Below, in pieces: positions 1 through 7,706 of a DNA stretch of 64,000 bases. Origin of the DNA: Phormidium tenue FACHB-886 (lineage in GTDB: Bacteria > Cyanobacteriota > Cyanobacteriia > Elainellales > Elainellaceae); the NCBI RefSeq assembly GCF_014764505.1, contig NZ_JACXWX010000016.1, positions 1-64,000 of the forward strand, written 5' to 3'. The notes beneath the pieces were generated by a model. It worked only from the letters and a program-made list of their open reading frames with translations. It ran no database searches and had not been told where the DNA came from. Position numbers and translations under genes: made by a program. Positions within the stretch are counted from its first letter, which is position 1. Each line of letters opens with the position of its first letter.

Positions 1-101
1 TGACAGAGCCTCTAATGCTGAACCCGTTACAAATGGATTGTCAGAGGCAATCATTACTGTTCTCCAGATAGACTGGATAGCACTTTACATTATCTACAAC
101 T

Positions 102-605
102 GTAATACTGAAGGGGGAACTGGCGCTTGCCATTGCCCCAACTTAAATCGTGTTGGGCGTTTTTGCATTTGTCGAAGTTTTGAGCCGCCAGCGCCTTCTG
201 TTTGCTTCTTTGGCATTTAGCACCTTTCTGATCTATCTCGATCCACAGCATGGCACGAATCAAGTCCAAACTTTGTTTTTTCACACATCATGGCAGCGGC
301 GATCGGCTGGATTACCTATCTAGTTATGGCGCTACGCACCTGGATTGAAATCCTTTTTGTGTAAAAGACATGCTACGCATGTCTTTTACACAAAAAGTCG
401 TCCTGAGGTATACGCATGGCGATATATTGCGATGATCGTTCTGGATATTGTTCATCCACCTGCGGCTTCAACCTCGTTAGGGTTTGCGCTGCGGGCAGGA
501 AATGAAAGCAATTTGATTTTGTTTGAATTAGCTGTTGGAGCGACTGCTTTGCTGATTGGCTTGGAGCGGCTGACTTTGTGGCTGCTTGCCCGACTTGATG
601 TGTAG
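102..605 (+). pseudogene. HPP-family integral membrane protein, broken
   Basis: Joined across frames, the translation gives membrane-protein segments: a stretch with SRQRLLFASLAFS, then DPQHGTNQVQTL, then HIMAAAIGWITYLV, and finally LDIVHPPAASTSLGFALRAG. The last carries the HPP motif that names the family. Disruptions seen directly are an in-frame TAA at 144-146, a frame change near 280, and a 45-bp palindrome at 353-397 followed by the rest of the gene. The last part, from about 430 to 605, stays open. HPP proteins are small multi-pass membrane proteins; some are implicated in nitrite transport in chloroplasts and cyanobacteria. The remains of a start lie upstream of 102 and were not identified. 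The family call is fairly secure, and the gene is clearly non-functional. Confidence 0.72.
353..397. repeat. 45-bp perfect palindrome (copy 1 of a repeat family)
   Basis: Two perfect 21-bp arms begin CTTTTTGTGTAAAAG and are separated by the 3-nt loop TAC. The flanking T and A runs lie in the 5' arm and 3' arm respectively on both strands, so neither strand gives a hairpin followed by a U tract. It is therefore not an ordinary intrinsic terminator. It lies inside the HPP pseudogene. A 45-bp relative with identical outer 11 bases sits at 55217-55261. Confidence 0.85.
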
Positions 606-804
606 AACAATAGATCTATCCAGGGTAGGCGGTTCACTCCTATCCGCATCCATTGCAGCAAGCCTACACTAAACATCTTCCTAACACTCCTACACAAATT
701 TCCACCAATCCTTTAGGGGCTGAAATCCTCTGCGCTATCCTATACCTGCCTAAAATTTGAATTCATCACTCGTTTTGTAGTAGGATGCATATACTTGTAT
801 TGTT

Positions 805-889
805 GGAGAGGTGGCAGAGTGGTCGAATGCGCTCGACTTGAAATCGAGTGTGGCGAAAGTCACCGAGGGTTCGAATCCCTCCCTCTCCG
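805..889 (+). tRNA. tRNA-Ser (anticodon UGA)
   Basis: A complete class II tRNA cloverleaf can be drawn. The acceptor stem GGAGAGG pairs with CCTCTCC and is followed by a G discriminator. The anticodon arm CTCGACT-TGA-AATCGAG carries TGA, reading serine UCN codons. A long variable arm (TGGCGAAAGTCA) precedes the T arm GAGGGTTCGAATCCCTC. No CCA is encoded. The next gene downstream is a decayed tyrosine integrase on the same strand, the usual layout when an element has inserted at a tRNA 3' end. Confidence 0.97.
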
Positions 890-972
890 TTCTATATCTG
901 GCTTCTAGCTAACATCCTAGAAAACCCATTTGACTACTCAACGTAGTTTTTTAAGCTGATTAGGGCTGATTA

Positions 973-1846
973 TGGGGAGAATATGGCGAGAAAGAAGATT
1001 TATCCACCTTTGGCGATCGTTTAGCGCAGGCAAATCAACAGCTTGAATTGATTAGTTTGCGAGCGAAGGATGGGAAGCTCTATATTCGTGGCACCAAATT
1101 TCCCCCCAGACCTAGCGAGAACAAACCCTGTCGAGAAGAGATTGCAACGGGCTGCAATGCAACAAGCGCTGGGCTAAAAATCGCGCTGAGCAAAGCGCGA
1201 CAAATAGACGACGATCTGCTCTGGAAACGATTTGACTGAACACCCTACCTCAAGGCAAAGAAAAAACCTGCTCAGAGCGCGACAGAATGGGTAGAACGCT
1301 ATGAGCAAAGCTGGTGGGAAGGCAACTACAAACCGAAGAAGGTACTGTCAGAGAACCTGCCTTCTGAGGAACGGATTTTAGATATTTGGGAATCGAGCGC
1401 TAACCCTGCATGGCGCTGGGTTTACGGCTTGTTGGCAACTTATGACTGCGCCCTTCTGAGATTTTTAGAATTGACGTAGTGCGGTTTGACCAAAAACCTG
1501 AAGCGCTGCGAGTGTTGGATGCAACTAAAACCGGGGCGCGGCTCACTCATCCCTGTCCAGCAAGTTGGCGTGAGCGTTTTGAACTGTGGAACATGCAGTA
1601 TTCAGCAATCCAGGTGGTAATAAGTCAAATGAGGAGCTTGGCAAGAAAATCTCTCAGCACTTTCGAGTTCTGGAAATTCCGCATATCCCTTATGCGCTGC
1701 GCCACGCTTGGTGCATTCGGCTAGCGCTGACCGAAGCCGTGGATAGTGTGATCGCTGCGAAGTGGGCAAGTCATAGCCTCCAAGTTCACGAAAAGACCTA
1801 TCTTCAGGCGATCAGCGAGGCACAGTTTAACCTGCATTATTCATGA
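973..1846 (+). pseudogene. Tyrosine-recombinase (phage-type integrase), multiply disrupted
   Basis: Reading across frames gives one continuous integrase-like protein: LAQANQQLELISLRAKDGKL near the start, then TEWVERYEQSWWEGNYKPKK, ANPAWRWVYGLLATY, LRPSEIFRIDVVRF, and finally YALRHAW, AKWASHS and HEKTYLQAI. The last three resemble the H-x-x-R, H/W and catalytic Tyr motifs of the tyrosine recombinase catalytic domain. LRPSE carries the first catalytic Arg. Breaks are an in-frame TGA near 1237 where Trp is expected, a frameshift near 1441, and another near 1615. The gene starts about 80 bp after tRNA-Ser, so it most likely belonged to the element that inserted there. It cannot make a full-length enzyme. 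Confidence 0.82.
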
Positions 1847-2425
1847 ACAGTGGCGAAGAGAAGCAAATGGGGCAAGTTCGGGAATCGGAGTGAGAATATT
1901 GAGGTGAGAACTGTAGTAAAGCGATGGTGCAGCCACGAAAAGCGGCTCAAACGAGCATAATGAACGGTGAATAGACATACTACTCCTACGAGCGTCAAAA
2001 GTTAGCTCCATTGCACTGCTACTTCCTGTTCGCTGAGGTGATTCTCCAGTCGGGTGATAGTGGGCTGGCTTGCCGCTCACCTTGAGCAATCAGCAGCCGT
2101 CCACAGGCAATTTTATAGATCGGATCGTGGCGCAGGTGGTTGCTGTCATTGGCATCTTCGTAACCGCCTACCTAGATGCACTCGGCTATCCTCTGCCAAA
2201 CCTACACTCATTCCTCAACTTGACGTGCCAGCAAAATGCCAACATCTGAACTCATTTCTAACTCTCAAAAGCGCACCACCCGTGAACGAGGTGAATAAAA
2301 ATCATACGGTAGATTCGAAGTACACTCTGTCATGGCACAATTTAGGCACTTAAAATGCTAGAGAGCTTGATTCTAAACAGTTTCAATCTCTCTTTTCTGT
2401 CCGCCTTTTACCATTCATGAATTAT
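1847..2425. other. Gene-poor stretch in the decayed island
   Basis: No convincing gene is seen. A short open stretch around 2135-2250 on the plus strand reads IGIFVTAYLDALGYPLPNL and could be a worn fragment of a membrane protein, but it has no start and no recognisable family. Confidence 0.5.
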
Positions 2426-2629
2426 TCAGGCTAGCTTCTTGCAGGCGGGGCGATCGAGTACAGGGTCGCTGCTGGTGACTTCGATGCGATCGCCGTTGTT
2501 TAATTCGGTGACTGCGATCGTGTGAGCCGGAAGCCCTGCTGCAGCATCAGCGCTAGTTTCTGGTTGACCACTGCAAGCAGACAGGCTGAGCAGGATTAAG
2601 CCGCAGCTCCAGGCGGCGAATGGAAAACC
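2426..2629 (-). pseudogene. Small lipoprotein-like fragment without a start
   Basis: The minus strand encodes about 65 residues ending at 2426. They hold a hydrophobic stretch and a lipobox-like LSLSACSG, then a short hydrophilic region with NNGDRIEVTSSDP and a C-terminal RPACKKLA. An in-frame stop lies just before the hydrophobic stretch, and no ATG, GTG or TTG is available in this frame. The real N-terminus is therefore lost or frameshifted: an ATG in another frame at about 2636 would supply MTRFSIRR. It was probably a short exported lipoprotein. The family was not identified. Confidence 0.45.
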
Positions 2630-2808
2630 TTGTCATGGTAGATCGAGACGCAACGGTTTTAGCGTGCCCGACAAGATGAGATTGATTGAGCCTAAGTGAA
2701 GATCAGCCACAATGGAGCCAGCCACCCTGACCAGCTCCCGTGGAAAGTAGCAGAGAGGAGTGGCTGCCTCTTGGGCATTATAGGCGCATCCGATTCCACG
2801 GGAGACTT

Positions 2809-3084
2809 ATGCAATCACCACAATCTAACCCACCTCGGCTGCCTGACCCCTCTCTAACAGCGATGGAGAGAATCTGGCTCAATCTACCAGTCTTGGGCAA
2901 GTGTTTCATCTTCCTTTTGCCACTAACGATCTCTTGGTCGTTTTTCTCTGATGCCGTGAGATCTCCAGAACAGCAAGTTGTCACTGAGTGTAGATCTAAA
3001 CTCCACAATGCGGCTTACGGCTCTCTGTCAGGCAGCCAGCTAGAACAGCCCTGCTTGCTGATGCTGCGACGGGGGCAGTTGTGA
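2809..3084 (+). CDS. Hypothetical small protein with one membrane segment
   Basis: The ATG at 2809 is preceded by a good ribosome-binding site (GGGAG, five bases upstream), which favours it over upstream in-frame starts. The 91-residue product has a Pro-rich N-terminus, one hydrophobic segment at about residues 28-47 (LPVLGKCFIFLLPLTISWSF), and a short polar tail. No family was recognised. It lies among remnants, so it may be a chance or decaying frame. Confidence 0.35.
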   Translation: MQSPQSNPPRLPDPSLTAMERIWLNLPVLGKCFIFLLPLTISWSFFSDAVRSPEQQVVTECRSKLHNAAYGSLSGSQLEQPCLLMLRRGQL

Positions 3085-3519
3085 TGGTCCTATGGAAAAT
3101 GATGTTCTGGAAGAACTTGAAATATTTGCATCTAATTCACCTTTCAGTGTAGTAACGTCATTTCTACCTCGCTGAGAATAGCTTTATCGTTACTGCTGAA
3201 AAGCGAATTATATGGTCCCTGATTCTCGTTTTTCTCCAGAAACTTTTGAGTGGGCAGTGCAACAAATGAATCTTCTTGAGAAGCGCGCTAAAGCGTTTGA
3301 GAAGATTGCCTGTTCTTTAGATCGACGATCGACGATCTAAAGAACAGGCAGTTCCAACAAGGCACTTGGGGCAAGAAATTCAGCAATGTGGTCACACGAT
3401 GAGAGCCATCCTAGAGGAGTCATACAGAGAGAACAATATTCGCAAGAAGACTCTGCCTTAATAAAACAACAACTACACCAAGCCTCTGTGCTGCAACAAT
3501 AGCTGCCCGAGCCGAGTCG
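3085..3519. other. Intergenic remnant region with a palindrome
   Basis: A 36-codon plus-strand frame at 3212-3322 reads FEWAVQQMNLLEKRAKAFE before ending inside the palindrome at 3310-3351. It could be the N-terminus of a truncated gene. The rest shows no supported gene. Confidence 0.4.
3310..3351. repeat. Long palindrome, 17-bp arms
   Basis: Arms GCCTGTTCTTTAGATCG and CGATCTAAAGAACAGGC enclose an 8-nt loop. The T-rich part is in the 5' arm and the A-rich part in the 3' arm, with no following U tract. It resembles the other T-first palindromes of this window in design rather than in sequence. Confidence 0.7.
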
Positions 3520-4128
3520 GAACGGCAGGCGGCAATGGTAAGCCTTTGACAAAGCGATCTGGATAGGTGTGGTATTGGCTTGCAACACCTGCTGCCTTTG
3601 CTGCGTCACGACCTGGGCTTGCCCGTAGCCTAATCCCGTACAAACGGGCGCAAAACTCATGCTGGGAGCCAGTTGTTTCACGGCTTGTATCAATCGCTGT
3701 TGTCGTTGTTGTGCGTCACCAGCGTGATGTTTAAGATCGCACAGACTTTTTTTTGGATGTCTATCATCAACTCGGCTTGTTGCAGCCGTTGGCTGAGGCG
3801 TTCATTCTTCCGTCGCAACCGCTCGACCTCGGCACTAAGCAGATTGACCGGCGTAGGTTTGCGTCCCTGCTTATTGTCCCGTTAATGCTGCCAACTGCCC
3901 TGCCTCGCGTTGCCGTCGCCACGTGGTCAAGTGCGACGAGTACAATCCCTCACGCGGTAAGATCGCTCCCATTTGCCCTTCGCTACAAGTGTCGGCTTCT
4001 TGAAGAATTCGCAACTTATACTCGGCAGTGTAAATGCGGCGTTGCGCCTTCTCTAGCACTTCAGGATTGGGCACATGGGATGCTTTAGAGCCGTTATTGG
4101 CAGGAGATGAGGAAGCGGGCACAATCAT
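3520..4128 (-). pseudogene. IS3-type transposase remnant (orfA plus start of orfB)
   Basis: From 4128 leftward the minus strand reads RRIYTAEYKLRILQEADTC and EGLYSSHLTTWRRQREAG, the helix-turn-helix of an IS3-family OrfA. After an in-frame stop (TAG) and frame changes come AEVERLRRKNERLSQRLQQ-like and LMIDIQKK-like residues in shifted frames, the usual OrfA leucine-zipper part. A segment LIQAVKQLAPSMSFAPVCTGLGYG follows, resembling the start of OrfB. The DDE catalytic domain is absent and no terminal inverted repeats were found. It is a dead, 3'-truncated insertion sequence, plausibly responsible for trimming the gene that starts at 4156. Confidence 0.72.
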
Positions 4129-4155
4129 AAGAGTTCACCTGAACTAGACAGTAAT

Positions 4156-4527
4156 TTGCAAGCGGTCAGGTGTCTCACTCATATTGTCACAGAGGGACAA
4201 GCCTATCAAGACGCTTGTGCAGAGCAAGCTTACCAGGCTCTCAAGTTAGACAGTTGCGGCTCAGGTCGCAGCATTGATGAACTCGATCGCGCCACTGCTG
4301 AACTCCTCTCTGAACTGGAGCTGCAAGCCCAAGCCGCTACGCTGCAAACCTTTCATTTCTATGTCACCGTTGAGCATCCCGACAAAGGTGAGCAAGGCTT
4401 CTACCTCGACACGACCCGCGAGCGTTTTGCTGATGTGATGAGCGCCATCACCGCTCGCCGTCAGGAGCTGAAGCTATTCGGTTACAAGCTCATCGAAGCT
4501 ATCGACCTCGGTACACTGCCGTTCTAA
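4156..4527 (+). CDS. Hypothetical protein, possibly 5'-truncated
   Basis: This 123-residue open frame begins at a TTG with no strong ribosome-binding site, only 28 bp from the IS3-type remnant. The native N-terminus may have been removed. The product is acidic and helical in the first half (DELDRATAELLSELELQ), followed by a beta-rich part with FHFYVTVEHPDKGEQGFYLD and a helical end. No family was recognised. It is the first of four same-strand genes that look like a phage-type early operon. A palindromic pair of HIP1 sites follows the stop at 4534-4560. Confidence 0.55.
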   Translation: MQAVRCLTHIVTEGQAYQDACAEQAYQALKLDSCGSGRSIDELDRATAELLSELELQAQAATLQTFHFYVTVEHPDKGEQGFYLDTTRERFADVMSAITARRQELKLFGYKLIEAIDLGTLPF

Positions 4528-4736
4528 TTTATTGCGATCGCTCATCCCACGGGCGATCGCACTATCTCGCCCCTCAATCGAGATGCCTTTATTAAAGAAG
4601 CATTGCGATCTAAGTACAGATCTTGAAATCAACCACTAACCCCCGATAGTCTCCAGAAGTGCCCCGAACGTAAACAGGCGATCGCACTCCATCCAAAGAA
4701 GGCGATCGCCTGACCCAGTTAACACTAGGAGACACA

Positions 4737-5363
4737 ATGCTAACACAAGCAAAAACTGCGCTTTGTGCACCTACGCTCGATGAAGTTTTAAAGCTAGCTA
4801 ATGAATTGGAATTACCCAAACCAATTGCTAATCGAGAAGTATTTAATGTTTGGTTTCTGGCGTTACATGAGCTAGGTCATCATGCGGTTAAGCCAAAGTG
4901 GTACAGGGATTACGCCGAAGTGATTTATTGGGACAACAGTCCGAAAGATAAGCCGTGCGCTCCTTTGGCTCCAGACTTGTGGATGCTATCTGACCCGACG
5001 CCTGACGAAGATTGTGTGCGGCTGTGGTGCCTGCAAGTGTGCGATCGAATGGGATGGATCAATCCAATTCTTGAGAATCCCTCTATTTTTGGGGGCAGTC
5101 ACTACAACCCACGCCAATGGTACGTTATGGACGAGGACAAGCTTGCAGACAAGCTGCTGAGCTTTGGGGTCAACGTTGCAGCAGGACAGTTAGTTTCAGC
5201 ACAGGAAGATATTGGGTTGCCGCATCCAGAGGGGCGATCGCTGACTCAACTTCTAGAGAACCAAGATTACATCTATCGCTACTTTGAAGTGCCCTGGAGT
5301 ACTTGCAGAAACAGCACACCTCACCTCACTTTCCTAACGCATTTGTGCAAGCAGATCGCTTAA
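4737..5363 (+). CDS. HELGH-motif protein, putative zinc-binding, phage/island-associated
   Basis: The start is supported by GGAG six bases upstream of ATG. The 208-residue product contains WFLALHELGHHAVKP at about residues 39-53. This holds the HExxH sequence of zinc metallopeptidases. The motif is followed by WYRDY and an acidic segment DPTPDEDCVRLWCLQV. No signal peptide, membrane segment or third zinc ligand could be assigned, so peptidase activity is not shown. Proteins with this HELGH(H/W)AVKP signature are, as I recall, small conserved cyanobacterial proteins without a defined function. It lies 41 bp before the Rad52-like gene and probably shares its transcript. Confidence 0.72.
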   Translation: MLTQAKTALCAPTLDEVLKLANELELPKPIANREVFNVWFLALHELGHHAVKPKWYRDYAEVIYWDNSPKDKPCAPLAPDLWMLSDPTPDEDCVRLWCLQVCDRMGWINPILENPSIFGGSHYNPRQWYVMDEDKLADKLLSFGVNVAAGQLVSAQEDIGLPHPEGRSLTQLLENQDYIYRYFEVPWSTCRNSTPHLTFLTHLCKQIA

Positions 5364-5404
5364 TTGCCGGGAACTGTTCATTCACGCTCTCAATCACCAA
5401 AACT

Positions 5405-6373
5405 ATGTCAGTCGATCTCAAAGAATTTCCCCAACGTATCGCCAGCGTTCGATCGCAGCTTCTCATTCAACAGCAGAATCACCGCCGGCTGAGTGATATC
5501 TTGAATAGCCTCGATCGTGATATCGATCTGACGATGGCATCCAGCAGCGAATTGAAGAACGAACAGCAGCGTAAGGCTGCGAAAGCGGAACTGCAGACCG
5601 ATGAAAAATACCAGGCAGCGCTGATGGAAGTGCGCAAATGGTTCTTTGTGCCCTGGCAGCTGATCCGGGAACGGTTTGACGAGGTTTATCCGGGCTGGGA
5701 AGTTTACTATTCTACGCCTGTCTATCTTGGCGATTCCTGCGTCATTACCTGCACCATCACGATCGCGGGTATCTCTAAGCAAGGCGTTGGCAATGCTGAA
5801 ATCCAACTGCTCAGCAGCTCCGGCAAAAACATGGCTAGAGGGACAACAGTCGAACGTTCGACTGCAGACGCCTTTAAAGATGCAGCGGAGGCATGGGGTG
5901 TTGCCCGCTATCTCGATGAGCAAACTGACCCGAAAACAAAAGCTGATTTCGTGCGCTACATGCAGGGCAAAGGTGACGAGCGAGCTGCTGCCTACTATCA
6001 CCAGAACAATGGCAGCACTGCCAAATCGACTTCCCCAGCGCCAAAGCAAACGAAACCCTTTGGACAATCAGCACAGCCCAAAAAGATCGCCCAGCAGCCT
6101 ACTAACGTTGTGCCACTAACCAAACCTGCTGCTGAGCCAGCAGTCATCTCACCCGAGCAGTGTAAGCGGTTTTGGGCGATCGCCTGCTCTCACAATTGGA
6201 GCGATGAAGCCGTGAAACTATTGGTCAGCGCTTGGGGGTTTGCCAGTAGTAAGCTAATCACGACAAATGCCTACGAGGGATTGTGCGCCAAGCTAGAAGA
6301 TCCAAAAATGTTGGCGGTCTACAACGATCGCGCTGTTAAAGAAGCGGCAGCTATGGTAGAGCCAGAGTTCTAG
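5405..6373 (+). CDS. Rad52/Sak-like single-strand annealing protein
   Basis: The product is 322 residues from ATG 5405; an in-frame start further upstream would overlap the previous gene. The core at about residues 80-180 has WQLIRERFDEVYPGWEVYY, then VYLGDSCVITCTITIAG and STADAFKDAAEAWGVARYL. This is the beta-strand then helix arrangement typical of phage Rad52-fold annealing proteins. A Pro/Lys/Gln-rich linker leads to a C-terminal helical module (PEQCKRFWAIACSHNWSDEA) resembling the small domain often fused to phage annealing and RecT-like proteins. Such proteins anneal complementary ssDNA in phage recombination. The family call is by pattern recognition only; a generic cyanobacterial DUF is the alternative. 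Confidence 0.66.
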   Translation: MSVDLKEFPQRIASVRSQLLIQQQNHRRLSDILNSLDRDIDLTMASSSELKNEQQRKAAKAELQTDEKYQAALMEVRKWFFVPWQLIRERFDEVYPGWEVYYSTPVYLGDSCVITCTITIAGISKQGVGNAEIQLLSSSGKNMARGTTVERSTADAFKDAAEAWGVARYLDEQTDPKTKADFVRYMQGKGDERAAAYYHQNNGSTAKSTSPAPKQTKPFGQSAQPKKIAQQPTNVVPLTKPAAEPAVISPEQCKRFWAIACSHNWSDEAVKLLVSAWGFASSKLITTNAYEGLCAKLEDPKMLAVYNDRAVKEAAAMVEPEF

Positions 6374-6389
6374 AGGGAATCTCTAGAAC

Positions 6390-6626
6390 ATGATCCAACC
6401 GTCAGACATCTACATCAGTGAGCAGTCGATCGCCGCCCTTACTCAAGCGGCGATCGACCTGCAAGTGCGTAACGGCATTGCTCCAGAGCAGATAGAGCAA
6501 GCATTAGTAAGCTGGCTAGAGAGCGGAATTGAATCTCTTGCAGATGATGTGCTGTGGTACTTGCAGGAGGGTAGCGGGAACGCCGTAATAGGACGTAAGG
6601 AGTTTGAACGCAGGGTGCAGAGCTAG
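6390..6626 (+). CDS. Hypothetical small protein, end of phage-like operon
   Basis: The 78-residue acidic, mostly helical product starts 16 bp after the annealing-protein stop, with GAGGG upstream. Its sequence includes SEQSIAALTQAAIDLQVRNG and SWLESGIESLADDVLWYLQ. No family was recognised. The intrinsic terminator at 6655-6687 closes the operon just downstream, which supports real co-transcription. Confidence 0.6.
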   Translation: MIQPSDIYISEQSIAALTQAAIDLQVRNGIAPEQIEQALVSWLESGIESLADDVLWYLQEGSGNAVIGRKEFERRVQS

Positions 6627-6654
6627 AAAATGAACAGATAAGGCAGATGCCATC

Positions 6655-6687
6655 GGGAATGCTGGTTCAGCATCCCCAATTTTTTTA
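6655..6687 (+). terminator. Intrinsic terminator after the phage-like operon
   Basis: The stem GGGAATGCTG / CAGCATCCCC has a GTT loop and is followed directly by AA and a run of seven T. This is classic Rho-independent architecture on the plus strand, 29 bp after the stop at 6626. Confidence 0.85.
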
Positions 6688-6775
6688 TCTCTATGTCCCC
6701 CCACGATCGCCACACGCTCACCGCTCTCCTGCAAAGCAAGCGGTCTTTTAGCTTAGAAAAATAACGGCTCTTCCC

Positions 6776-6821
6776 AGCTTTTAGTGATTGAGGTGCTTGG
6801 ACATCCTCAATCACTAAAGCT
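6776..6821. repeat. Long palindrome in the 6690-7003 gap
   Basis: The arms AGCTTTTAGTGATTGAGG and CCTCAATCACTAAAGCT pair with one bulged T around a 10-nt loop. T-rich bases lie in the 5' arm and no U tract follows. The 314-bp gap holds no other supported feature. Confidence 0.65.
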
Positions 6822-7003
6822 CTCGTAGTTGCGATCGTTCCATACGTCCCTTTTCACCAAAAGCGATACTGCTGGCGAAATATTACTTCATATCTGAAAC
6901 CTTGATTGCGAAACTAGAGCGAGGGGTGTTACGTCTGCAAGCCCAGAGAGGACTGCTCATTACCCTCCCATAGCTGCTAATCCAAATCTGTCAGAGGCAG
7001 AAT

Positions 7004-7279
7004 ATGATCCAGCGTCTTTCCCCGCTCATGCTTTCCTTGTTGTTCAGTGGTTGTAGCTACTGCTTGGCACTAATGAGTATTGCCCTTGGACAACGGTTTA
7101 ACTATCTTCTCTTCCCCGGGATGTTCAGTATCCTTGCAATTGCCGTGCTGACTCTCGCTGCGGCTGCCCTTGGCATTGCAGCGATGGCACTTCTGCGGCA
7201 TCAGGGGCGAGACTATCGCTTGTGGTTAGCGGCAGGCTTAGCAGCCTACCTGCTGGTGGTTTATCTAAGTGATGAGTGA
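7004..7279 (+). CDS. Small hydrophobic membrane protein
   Basis: The 91-residue product has about three hydrophobic segments: LSPLMLSLLFSGCSYCLAL, then LLFPGMFSILAIAVLTLAAA with LGIAAMALL, and LWLAAGLAAYLLVVYL near the C-terminus. The start is an ATG with AGAGGCAG upstream. The first segment ends FSGC, so a lipoprotein signal is conceivable. No family was recognised. The stop lies 17 bp before the left end of the first IS1-derived element. Confidence 0.6.
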   Translation: MIQRLSPLMLSLLFSGCSYCLALMSIALGQRFNYLLFPGMFSILAIAVLTLAAAALGIAAMALLRHQGRDYRLWLAAGLAAYLLVVYLSDE

Positions 7280-7296
7280 GTAAGGGCTGTCATGAA

Positions 7297-7652
7297 GGTA
7301 GTGTCTTACATCTGGTGATGATGCAAGACACTGGCAGTTTCAGCTAGTCAATGAACTTAGAAACTCCTATGACACTGATCTCCGTCGTTTGTCCTCATTG
7401 TCAGAGTGAAGAGATAGGGAGCTTATCAACGAAAGTTAACCCCAGACCAGCACTAAGTGGGCAAGGTAAACACGCAGAGAATTGAGCGGAAGCATTTGAC
7501 GTTGAGAACAGGAATTAAGCGACTGGCGCGTAAAACGATCTGCTTGTCTAAGTCTGAAGTGATGCACGATATTGTGATTGGATTGTATATGAACCGTTAC
7601 GAGTTTGGTTTAGCCGTGTAATGAGTATCATCACCAGATGTAAAACATTACC
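7297..7652 (+). mobile_element. IS1-family internally deleted element, copy A (MITE-like)
   Basis: The 356-bp unit has terminal inverted repeats. The left end GGTAGTGTCTTACATCTGGT matches the reverse of the right end, GGTAATGTTTTACATCTGGT, and both continue GATGAT. Inside, ATG at about 7370 opens ISVVCPHCQSEEIGSLSTK, the zinc-finger-like start of InsA. After a break the reading frame RIERKHLTLRTGIKRLARK with ICLSKSEVMHDIVIGLYMN matches the C-terminal end of an IS1 InsB. The DDE core is missing, so the element cannot mobilise itself but keeps the ends a transposase would need. No clear target-site duplication is visible. Confidence 0.82.
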
Positions 7653-7706
7653 GGGTTCTCTCAATTCTGATGGAGAGTTCCCAACGTGCTATTCTTCTGT
7701 CGAAAA

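Noticed and set aside
5408..6067. 219-codon minus-strand frame opposite the annealing-protein gene
   Set aside because: It lies wholly inside a plus-strand gene with clear protein signatures, has no family features and is a shadow frame.
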